Positions 23,272 to 33,711 of a stretch of 64,000 bases of DNA are shown in pieces. Positions within the stretch are counted from its first letter, which is position 1. The number at the start of each line of letters is the position of its first letter. The translations under genes and the position numbers were made by a program. Source of the stretch: Branchiostoma floridae (lineage: Eukaryota; Chordata; Leptocardii; Amphioxiformes; Branchiostomatidae); contig NC_049985.1 in assembly GCF_000003815.2 (NCBI RefSeq), positions 5,280,982 through 5,344,981 on the forward strand, written 5' to 3'. The notes beneath the pieces are model-generated. The model saw only the letters and a program-made list of their open reading frames with translations, ran no database searches and was not told the DNA's origin.

Positions 23272-24563
23272 AAATTCATCGCTGTTGGTACAATGTAGTA
23301 CCAAAAAGTTGGTAACTATCATGAACATGCTATTGTAGTCATACAGGTAAACTCAAAACGTGATTGACAGTTGTAACCTGCATTGTTGTTATTTGCAAAG
23401 CCCGTGTAAAATAATTTCAGGCAAATGTGCATGAAATACGAGGTGTGGTTCAAAATATTTTAAACAAAGTTCAAAAGTACTCTGCTATTACATACCTGGC
23501 ACAATCACTATGGATGTTAATTAAATTACCAAGTATTAACTAAACATAATGATGTGCTTTTATTTTTGCCTGACTGTAACATTATGAAACTTATTCTTGC
23601 TAGCTATCTGGGATAGACAATTGATATATGTCAATCATATTGTTTTATTCGAGTGGTTTCAGGATATGTTCCTGCACATGAATAGTTAAACACATAATTA
23701 ATAATGATAATACATACATAGTTACATACATCTATAGTTTACTTTTGCAAATGCATGTTAGTCCCAAACCTAATCTGATGACACGAAAACATTGTCCATC
23801 ATTGGAGTCATTTGAATTATACTTCTGAATCAGTAGTGGCTTAGATAATCATGACAATGATAAGAATGATAATGATATTGAACTGGATACAAATAAGCAA
23901 ATTGTGGACATTTTGAATACTACTAATGCAGAACAATATTAATGATGCTTTTTGTATCATCATGTAGCATGTAACTGTTATATATAATAGAACGTTTGAA
24001 TAATCTCACATTGGAGTCTTTCTTGGACATGAGGCAAACAGAACATGAATTGTTTTCAGTCGATGTGACACTATACTAAGTATGAAGACCTTATATACAT
24101 ATGGCTTTGTTTTAGCTGCTTTGAATAAAACGCCTGGCATTTTTAATGTCTTGTATTTGTATGCTTGATCCATATTTTGTGTAAATGTCCCTTTTCAGAA
24201 GTTTGATATTGTGTGGAAAAAAATCACTTCTTGTGAGAGAGTATGCTTTGTGTAGGTCTCCAAGGTACAAATATGATACACAAATTGTAATCCTAACGTT
24301 ATCTAGGCTGCACCACTTATTTCTGAGACTTCTTAAACACATGAGAAAAGACCACAGCCCGAGAATAAGTACACTGAATATTTGCCAACCACCAACATGG
24401 TCAATACACTTTTGGCTAGCTTTGACAATTGAGTCTTTCATTAGGAAACACTTCAAACGTTGACAATGGGAAAATGCACTCAGCTGCCTCTGCTGAATAG
24501 TCAAATCAAAGGAGTAAATCAAACATGTTTGCTTTAGACACACAAAGGCCATGTGTGCCTTAC

Positions 24564-24709
24564 CTTCTGAACCACACTCAGAAGTTGCAGATCCGGCTGA
24601 GCTGTAAATGACCTTTGTGTGAACTTTTCACCCATGTTTATGATCCAATTCACCAGATCATGACTGACGTTAGGGAAGGGGGTGGGAAGCTCGCCAGCAC
24701 AAACCTCTG
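24564..24709 (-). other. Possible orphan exon
   Basis: On the minus strand an AG acceptor (TCCCTTGGCAG) precedes an open stretch encoding VCAGELPTPFPNVSHDLVNW and further residues, ending at CAGAAG|GTAAGG, a strong donor. The composition (Trp, Pro, balanced charge) looks protein-like, but I found no partner exons and do not recognise the protein. It may be a relic or part of an unseen gene. Confidence 0.25.
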
Positions 24710-25403
24710 CCAAGGGAACATGACAAAATAGTATATGTTGGAAATTTACGGTAAACAAAGGAAGCAAAAAAATCAGAACTTTGGAAGTTATTATGTACGT
24801 TTGGCCATATAGTTTCAACTACACTTCAAACAGTTTTTCTAACAGACTTTACTAACATCTGGGACATGGGATCTTTGGAGTGCAGACTAGCAACTAGCTA
24901 TTGTCACATCATCAGAGCGGCAAAGCTTATAATTATGTAAATAATCATTCAGAAAAGAATTAAATCAGAAATTAGTACACCAGTAACAATTGAATGAGAC
25001 AGAATTGAAAGTTAACAGTGACGTCAAGGTATCTGGCTGCGTGTTTGGTGTAAAAAAAGAGGAACACGTTCAGTGATATCCCAAAGCCTGTGAAACTAAA
25101 AACATGACCTAAGAAAGAGAAAAAGGAAAAGAACAACGTACCAAATAGACGACTAGCACTGGCAGGACTAAAAAACAGGTGAACATCTAAGAAAGACCAA
25201 AATTGAACACAGGGACCCCTTTGATCCCACCTGTATAGCATGTCAGCTTGGAACTATCTGGTGTTGTGTTGTACATTCAAAAAATGACTGACGGGCAACT
25301 TTCCTTAATCTTGTATGTGCAAATACGGTTAAGTCTGTTGTTACATTATGCTTTCTTAACCAATTCATTAACTTAAATGTCATCCTCACAAGACAGGAAA
25401 ATA

Positions 25404-25570
25404 GAGTGAGTGAGTGAGTGAGTGAGTGAGTGAGTGAGTGAGTGAGTGAGAGAGAGAGAGTGAGTGAGTGATGAGTGGGTGAGTGAATGAGTGAGTGAGC
25501 AAGTGAGCGAGTGAGCTAGTGAGTGAGCGAATGGTGAGTGAGTGGGTGGGTGGGTGGTTGAGTGAGCATG
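25404..25570. repeat. (GAGT)n microsatellite, degenerate at the right
   Basis: GTGAGTGAGTGA repeats run for about 165 bp, grading into GAGA, GGGT and GAAT variants. Open frames across it are repeat artefacts. Confidence 0.95.
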
Positions 25571-26059
25571 AGTGAATGAAGGAATGAAGGACTGAAGGTC
25601 AGCGAAATCTTTTTTTCATTCTTCATGCAGCGACTATTATGTGATAATCAACTTTCATTGTTGGCAAGTTGAGTGTGACTTTATCGATATGAATTGCTTC
25701 CTAAATTGCATTGTCTAAGATATGTTTCAAAACGGAATTCTGTATATACTTAGGAATTTGATTTAAGAAAGGTACTTTACCTGTACAGTTGCTGATACAG
25801 GTAAAGTTAGTAATTCTATTTTCAAGAGAAAATGACATCATATTGAATGTAGTAGCTATTTTATCACCCCAGGAATCAGATGCCTTTCAACCTCTGTTGT
25901 CATTTGGAATTTTGTGGCGTGATGGTTAGAGTATGCCCAGAAATTTATGGTTCCTGGCTAAGGGTGAGTTACCCAACGGAACCATGCAAGTGCTTGACTT
26001 GACAGAAAAAACAGGTCTAGATCGATTGAACCATTCAACCTCCATGTCATGGGAGAATG

Positions 26060-26815
26060 TGACAAACCCCATAAGTCATACAAAAGGGTGCTCCAGCAAC
26101 AACAGCTGAAAAGAAGTGAAAGCAAACAGTGAGTCACCCCATGGTCTATAAATTATGAGGGATCTCGCTGACTTTGCAATCTGGCTGTCAATCTCATGTA
26201 AAAGGGGAACATGCTCAGCCTGTGAAACTAAAAACATGGCCGAGATAACAAAGTGCTTTGTACACAAGCGCTTTTACTTAGTCATCATCTCAGTGACCTA
26301 TGAAAGTGAAAGTTATGACTCATACTACTAGGGTGTTTCAGAAAAACAACTTTAGGTTTAGGCTGCAGCTAAGATACAGTTGAACTTGAATAACCTTTTT
26401 GACATACACTATACAGGCATATTCTGTCTTGGTTTCAGACTATTTCTGTCATTACAGTGCTTTGTTTTGGGTTGTGAACCATCTTCTGTAGTGATCACTG
26501 GCTCAATCTTTGGCTAACCAGCCAGCGTAACGCTTGAGCCAGTGGTCACTACGGAGGATGGTACCCACACGGCAGGCTAACTTTGTTTGTATCCAATGAC
26601 TGAGCATAGTATTGAGTCACTTGGTGCAAAGAGTTGAAACTGTCATTTCCTCCAAATCAACTTCAAAATAGAATGCATATTGTCATCAACACAAAGTATA
26701 CCCTGAAAACCATCTTGATGGACCAGAATGGGTGTTTCACTGGGTTCAGTGCCTTAGTGGACAAGGTAATGGAAACTATAAACACTGTTACAGTAGAAAT
26801 TTGCCAGCATTCATG
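26060..26815. repeat. Dispersed repeat, copy A
   Basis: This segment is closely matched by 58199-58990. Shared stretches include GGGATCTCGCTGACTTTGCA, CTCAGCCTGTGAAACTAAAA, GTGAACCATCTTCTGTAGTG, CGGAGGATGGTACCCACACG and GACCAGTATGGGTGTTTCAC (AGAATGG here). It contains an internal inverted pair, TAGTGATCACTGGCTCAA and TTGAGCCAGTGGTCACTA. No coding potential was seen; it is probably an unclassified transposable element. Confidence 0.8.
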
Positions 26816-27139
26816 AATAGACCTGTGTGGGCAGGCAACACTTCCACAACACTTCCACTACCATAGAGATACTCAGGAACTCCCAGTGTGATAGCTCCCA
26901 AATGGTCTTGATAGGAATTGTACAACTAAAAAAATATAACTACAATACACACCAGAGAGCTTGTTCAAAATCCTGTTGGAAAGCGATCTACTTAAATTTC
27001 TTAGAATGTTGGTTACCATAATTCACAACACCTCATACCTTTTCTTGTGACTTTTAGTACTTTCTAAATGTAGTGATGAAATTTCCTAACTGTCAGCAAA
27101 ATCAAGTCTGGGCAAGCTCAGCAATGACTAAGATTATGT

Positions 27140-27490
27140 GAAGATAAAATATGACTTAGTCTATTAGGTGTAAAGGGAGAGTAGATGGTGTCTTAGCAAT
27201 AACTAATAAACTGATAACAGGGTATCTTAAAAATTAGAAAGGCAAAAATGCATCAGCAATGACTTAGGGTAGGAAACTAAAGGTGAACTTCAAAAGTGAA
27301 AGGGCAACATGCACCAAGATTAGATTACTGCAAGCGAAACTAGAAACAAGTTGGAAACATGCAGTATTGATGACTCAGTCACAGCATGTGAAACTAAAAA
27401 CACCTAGACAATAGCTCTGAAAGTGAAAGAACACATGCACAAGTGATGACTCATTATTGCATGTGAAACTAAAAACAAGATGTATGAACA
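27140..27490. repeat. Degenerate ~80-bp tandem units
   Basis: Diverged units share GATGACTCA, GCATGTGAAACTAAAAACA and GAAAGTGAAAG-ACATGCAC. The word TGTGAAACTAAAAACA occurs at 27387 and 27462, and also at 25089, 26221 and 58371, linking these units to the dispersed repeat. Confidence 0.5.
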
Positions 27491-27675
27491 GGCATTGGGA
27501 ATGATGCAACTCTGTATAGCCATTACTGAGTCTGAGAACAATGAAACAAAGAGATAGCGGCAGAATGGTAGATGTATTTTTGGCGACGCCTCGGGGATAG
27601 CCTAATTATGGTGTGCATCCGTTTGCTAGGACTTCCCAGAATTAGACAGGAATGTCTTGTATTTTTAGTACGCGC

Positions 27676-27724
27676 GTGAGTGAGTGAGTGAGTGGGTGGG
27701 TGAGTGAGTACGTTGGTGGTTGGG

Positions 27725-27767
<43 letters not shown>

Positions 27768-27854
27768 GTGAGTGAGTGAGTGAGTGAGTGAGTGAGTGAG
27801 TGAGTGAGTGAGTGAGTGAGTGAGTGAGTGAGTGAGTGAGTGAGTGAGTGAGTG
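27676..27854. repeat. (GATT)n then (GAGT)n microsatellite
   Basis: A block of about ten GATT units (27727-27766) is followed by about 22 GAGT units. It resembles the array at 25.4 kb; polymorphic length is likely. Confidence 0.95.
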
Positions 27855-29444
27855 GAGGTCAGCAAAATGGGCTGAACTCTTTCTAAATTGTGTACCAATT
27901 CCCTATGTAATAATCACCTTTCACTGTTGGTAAAGGTGAGCGTGAGCAGACAAAACTTTATTGATATAAATTGCTTCCAAATTGCATTTCATGCAGTATA
28001 AAGATAGTCTGTTTGCAGTTATATGTAACGATGCGCTGTGTATGTACATCCTGTAGTTCAGAAACTCCTTTTGGTCCCAGTAAAGTATAGGATGGACCAA
28101 GGCTAGACTTGAAGTTACGAGTTACCACATGTGGAAAGAAAGAGTACAAAGAAAGGGTAACATATACCATCAGTGCGTTCAAAAGTACGAAAGTAGAAGA
28201 ATCACAAGTTAGGGCGTGTGTATATAACTAACCTCTAAAATGAAAGTAAACATACCTAGACGATGGCTCATGCTCTGATCCTTTCAATTTCCCATGGCAG
28301 CACACTGTGTATTCAAACAACGAGTAGAAAAACAAGCTCAAGTGCTGCTATCGCATTAAATCTACCACGGCAGCGAGGTCTGACAGACTTAATAATATGT
28401 AAACTCAGCCATAAATGAATGCTGCTTAGGCTTTTAAGTTGGGCATCTGCGCCGGATGATTTACCATATTTAACATCAACAATGTAGATTAGTACGTGAT
28501 AACACGAACTCTTCATTCTAAACACCGAAGCAAGAATGTCGGAGTAACGATGCATGTAAAATAGTTAAGGAAAACTTCGGATTTGCGATTTAATCTGTTT
28601 TCAAAAGGATGACAGCGAGAGGATACAAGACGTGGAATTTTGATTCACAATTTTCACATTGGCGACATCCTTCATTACATTCACAGCGCCGCCTGGTGGT
28701 TATATCAAATATTACAGCAGACAACAGGCGCCCAATTTCACGAGGTTTATATGGCTTCGTGTAATATTTTAGATATTTTTTTCGCGCGCTCTACTTCATA
28801 TGTAAAGCAGCTTATGTTACGTCTATCATGGACCACAAAGAAGCTTTGATCTCTTCCTCAATAATCATGCAAATCGAATTCAAATCTGTATTTCAAATGT
28901 ACTTAGTGAGTAGAGCTACTAGAGCCCAAATCTATATCAAAGCCCGAAAATCTATCGGTCACCCAAAAACTTTATCTTGGAATGTCCAAAATGAAGGGCA
29001 TAAATAATTCAACGATATTACCATAGAAAGTGGAGTAGGACTTCCTACACTTCGAAAACACCTGAGGCCACAGCAAGTAAATTTATGGATGAAATCATAT
29101 GACGAGAAAATAACCAAATGGGCAAAAAGATTGTGTTATAGCCTAATATTTGTTTTTGTAGAAGTGGCAGTAGAGTGGTCGTCATGTAGTTGTAGAAAAT
29201 AGTTAGATAGTTGTAAAAGTGCCATCAATATGGAAGGCATGAGTGTACATTTAGTTGCTAAGTGATACCAGTATCCCACATTGGTGTCACTTTTACTAAA
29301 CTACGGCATACATCTTGCTTTTTTATCTTATTATTTTTGTTGTCTGCAGATGAAGTTATCCATAATATATATTTGCTGTGGCCTAATGCCATATAAAGAT
29401 CCATCAGCAACTTCTCCCGTCGTTATCATGGCGTTTGTATACAC

Positions 29445-29536
29445 AAACACGCAAGAACACAAACACACAGACACACACACGCACGCACACACACACACAC
29501 ATACACACACAAACACACACACACACACACAAACAC
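29445..29536. repeat. (CA)n microsatellite
   Basis: ACACACAC with interruptions over about 90 bp. The long open frames on both strands here are products of the dinucleotide repeat. Confidence 0.95.
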
Positions 29537-29703
29537 GCGCTACCAAAATCAGAACATTCCTGGCAAAGTGTATGATATTTGTAGCCCAGCTTAAAGCGCC
29601 CTCTAGTGATATCATTATAAACTGCACATTGTGACGTAATTGCAAATATCGGCAAATGAACATAAACAGATTTATTCACGTTGATTCGGCAAAACAGACC
29701 AAA

Positions 29704-29782
29704 AAAATGATAGTAGGTTTACATAAATTTTCTACCAATGGTCTTCATTGGTAGAAAATCTATGTAAACCTACTATCATTTT
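29704..29782. repeat. Near-perfect hairpin, 37-bp arms
   Basis: AAAATGATAGTAGGTTTACA through CTACCAATG is mirrored after a 5-base loop (GTCTT) by CATTGGTAG through CTACTATCATTTT, with one mismatch. Such a clean arm suggests a young foldback insertion; it could also yield a dsRNA stem if transcribed. Confidence 0.85.
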
Positions 29783-30552
29783 ATAATTTCATTCCAACAA
29801 CTCCAGTTGTGTTAGAAGGGTTCTAAAAGAAGAAAAAAGGTTGGGCCTCACCACAGCAGGATTTGTATAACTTATAATTTGGTTTATTTCATCACACAAA
29901 CAATACAATACAATTAAGATATAGTGAGTGGATCACATCTCGCAGCCGTATGCTGAATGGCATGTAAGCCACTGTGTTAAAACAAATTGCTCCATCAGTA
30001 AATACATTAAAAAGGGTTAAAAAGACAATAATATAATTTGAATATATATGTAATACAATATGTGCAAAAGCCGGGTAATTTACATTCTGTAAGGGTTCAT
30101 AATCAAGAGAAGTTAAACTTCCACGTCGCGGTTTTATTTTTGACTTCTGCTGTGTGTGCATGATATATTATTTGAAATACATATCTTCTATCCTGTAATC
30201 CTTCGTTTTCTTCCAACAAATAAATTGATGAAATCAAAGTTGCTTGTTATTAGCTATCATTCGTAATATAGTAAATATAACATAGATAGATGTCAATGAA
30301 TTCAGTAGGCCTTATGTTAGAGTCGATATTTGACATAGAATATGGAGAATTTAAAGATATGTTTGTACACGAAATGCTTGGCTACCACTTGAGGAATTGA
30401 CCAGAGACATGGAAATGTACATGCAAAATCTTCTAGATTATTTTCCTTTTTTCATGGCTTTGGGTAATTATCATCCATATTCATGTTATACTTCATCACA
30501 TCATACTTCGTCACATGTGACCCACAAACAAAACTGTAATCGGTCAAATACT

Positions 30553-31918
30553 TCAAAGACCCGGTTGTGAAAATTCCTCTAAAGCTTCAGTGATGTGTTG
30601 TCTCATGGCGTTGGTCATGTCCACCATGTTTCTGACGTCATCCCAGTTGTCATGGAGATCCTGAGCAGTCATGATGTCTTGTTCCTTCAGCCAGGAAAGT
30701 ATGGGCAGTACTCTGTCCGGCTGCAAGGCGAACAATATATACTACTTGTACACTACGCACCATGCGTATCGCGCCGAGGATACTTTTAATTACAGGCTCC
30801 TATCCTCTCCATATCAAGGAACGTTTGTTTACACGTCCGTCGTATTCAAAAGCATACATACAAAAAGTACAGAAACGACTATGAAACTATTATTGAAATT
30901 TTTAATGCCCGATACGTCAATTGCAAGATGGTCAAGATTTCCAATCTAATCATCATGTTATCTTTATATTTCTAAAGGCCGTGGTACTTACATGGAGGAA
31001 TCTTGAAGAGCAGAGTCGGATAAAGAAGTCATCAATTGCATCATAACGTCCAGACGACAAGAGAACTGAAAAAAAAAACTAGTAGTAGTACTAATGTTAT
31101 AAAGTCATGATGCGTCCTTGTGTGCGCGGTCGTATATGTGTAAAGCCCTCCATCACACGTGCGTGTATTTAAGTCAATATGAATTTTGTCAATACGCAGC
31201 CGTACGCACAAAACGCCACACATACTCATCGCAATTATTTTGTACGTTTTAGGTACGCAGGCATCGCACAGTACGCGTGATAATTTGGACACGCACAAGA
31301 CTATCGTGCGCAGCTCTTACGACAGATGTGTGTCACATTTTGAGAATCCGGATGCATATTAACAAAATCTAATACGGAACTATTGCGGGCTTGAATATAT
31401 CCACACTTGTGTCAGAGCCCTAAGGTTTACAAAGATTTTTTTTTTACAAATATTCGATAATGGGCCTAACCTGTATTAGGGGTCCGCCGTGAGTGTCTAT
31501 CGACCGGAGCAAGCCGTCTGTGCCGTGCGGATGTTCTAGCTGTGTCGCTCCCTGGGCCCAAGTTGTAAGCACGGTTGGCCGTCATGCCGCCGTTTGAGCC
31601 TAGATCACGACAAGGGTTGCAGTATGACGATCTGTCATCGTATGCGCGATGACTGGGTGGACTGCTAAACTTGATGATATCGCGCAACTTGTTGACGAAA
31701 ATGCTAGTTGGAAGCCCCTCCACGCCATTTTGGGGAAGGTGACACAGTTGGCGACAGTTGGGACAATTCAATGTTTTCATTGCAGCCGCCATTTTTTCCA
31801 AGCATGTCTGACAAAAGGTGTGCTGACAGGGAAGGGCCTTCGGTGTCTCGTAGTCTTCAAAGCAGATTTGGCACACAAGGAATTCTTCCTTGATCTGGCT
31901 TGCAACACCTGACGCCAT
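30553..31918 (-). CDS. R2: RING protein, B-box degenerate, with C-terminal helical module
   Basis: Exons 31918-31471, 31065-30992 and 30720-30553 join in phases 1 and 0, giving about 229 aa. The RING is intact (C16, C19, C31, H33, C36, C39, C52, C55) and is followed by GVEGLPTSIFVNKLRDI as in R1. The B-box of R1 is not preserved: only a YCNPC relic remains and the stretch is rich in Arg, Ser and Gly. The second exon (IDDFFIRLCSSRF) and third exon (LPILSWLKEQDIMTAQDL) match R1 in length exactly. The third exon is almost identical in nucleotides to R1. An alternative in-frame ATG nine codons upstream is possible; I chose the one aligning with R1. Likely a ubiquitin ligase by family. Confidence 0.8.
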
Positions 31919-33711
31919 GTTCACAATGCTGGGCGCATTCACAAGGCAAGGTCAGAGGTGACGACTTTTGCACGACTAGACCGACAAAGTACACCCCTAA
32001 AGAGGCCCCGCGCTAGCGCGCGCGCGCGAGTGTATGTGCTACTAGTAGGCACTCTTATCAGTCCCTAACTATTTGGGGCTGGTTATACCAAGGATAAAAG
32101 TTCTTTGGTTATATTAAGCCTAACGACTTTTGGCACAAGGAGAACTTTCCAAACGTACAATGCATGTGGTATCCTATCAGTATTTACAACAGTGAGTGTG
32201 ACTTGCGCACTGACATTTTTGACAACAAACAACATATACAATACATTCCGAAAACACTTCGTGGACATCCTGACAAGGACGACAACCTGCGTGTCCATAG
32301 AGAATATCCAGGGTAGTTGTGATCTGTGAGTCTTTACTTATTGTCCCTTTTGTGTATGGGTAATGTTGTCTGTGATACAGCGGTATGCGTGTAACGTGAT
32401 CCAACCATATTCCATTTACCCTGGAGTGTAAAAGACTAAAAATTCCTTTGTAGTAATGTATATACACACTAAGTAAAGTGAACTTACCGCCAAGAGATCA
32501 ACACCGGCTTAAAATATTATGAGCTGAGCAGACTGATATGTACCGGCAGAGATCTCTGCCAGTAGAATCGGGGATTCTACTCTGACATATACATACAATA
32601 CAAATATACACTAGTCACGGTTTGGAATGCAACTGTCCTAGGACAGTGTCCTCAGAGATTTGTCCCTCTTTCACTTACAGTATCTTTAAAAAACTACGCA
32701 TGCCCGGTCCTTCCCGGCCAGAGAAATACATGACGGTATCATCATGAGTATAATTAATCCCAACTCCCTAACGTCTGAATCCTCTGCTGAGGTGTACTAT
32801 GACCAGAACTGAAAGGTCAAGACAAAGGTCGTTCATAGTTCAGTCCACTCTGCAGCTTAACCATTATGTCTGGGTCAGCAACAAGTTGCCTTTGATCATC
32901 TTGACGTGTTATTTACGGCCGAATGATAAAGATAGCTTATTCAAATACAGGTAAGTAGGTTTGATGGCGAATTAGTTTTCCAGTTGATAACATTACCCAG
33001 TCTTTGAAAGCACATGATGTGAATGTAAACTAGATAGTTGATATTCACCACAAGGCCACATTTATTTATTTATTTGGATTCTCCACATACAATAACAATG
33101 GAGGGTATGGCGAAACAGGTGTCAACGGACACCTTTTCAAAGCCGCCATACCGAAATCATAACAATGATACATCAAATAATAATACACATACCAGTATAG
33201 CCATTTTTGTCGACGCCTCAGGAGCGATCCCCAGAGTATTATATGCAGCTATGTAGCTTGCAAGAATTTCAGGAATTGTACACAAGAATTCGCATCATCT
33301 ATTACACACATTAATAAGATATCATTTGTTCATCTGAAGCAAACATACCTGATAATGTGGAAAACTGATAATGTGTCACACAACGGGAACATGCTATTGG
33401 TAAACTAACACACTACGAGGCAACTTGTTGTTCCTAAAATTAATATTCAAAGCAGTCACCACCACTACATTAGAAAGCTCTTAAGTACATTATAAGTGGC
33501 TCTGGTTGAGTTTGTTAAGTAAGGCGAGAAGGCAGTACATGACTGAGAAATCTAACAGCTGGGTCTCCTATACTGAATACAGATATTAAACAGTCAATCC
33601 TACAATTGTGTCTACATAATAAATTGAGTATATACTTGACAAAGGTTGCAATTGTATTTCATGCTACGAAGTGGCAGAAATACTACGCGTCAAGACTTAG
33701 TATGTGATGGG
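31919..33711. other. Intergenic R2-L2
   Basis: No coding exon was recognised; block II lacks X genes at this position. Small palindromes occur at 32.53 kb (GGCAGAGATCTCTGCC next to AGTAGAATCGGGGATTCTACT), at 32.63 kb (CTGTCCTAGGACAG) and at 33.10-33.15 kb (GGTATGGCG ... CGCCATACC). An AAATAAATAAATAAA run on the minus strand (33058-33075) could supply the L2 polyadenylation signal. Confidence 0.5.

Larger units (their letters stand above)
23272..30552. other. Gene-poor, repeat-rich interval between the two blocks
   Basis: About 7.3 kb without a convincing gene. It contains microsatellites (25.4, 27.7 and 29.5 kb), a dispersed ~0.8-kb repeat (26.0-26.8 kb), degenerate tandem units near 27.3 kb and a near-perfect hairpin (29.7 kb). 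A possible lone exon is listed at 24.6 kb. It separates block I from block II of the duplicated cluster. Confidence 0.6.

Noticed and set aside
25404-27854. CRISPR-like array
   Set aside because: The repeats are uninterrupted microsatellites without unique spacers, in a eukaryotic genome.
27665-27898. 77-codon frame rich in THSLTHS and NQSI on the minus strand
   Set aside because: It is a translation of the GAGT/GATT microsatellite.
29281-29679. Three overlapping ~90-117-codon frames on both strands
   Set aside because: They exist because a CA repeat keeps several frames open; there is no protein-like sequence outside the repeat.
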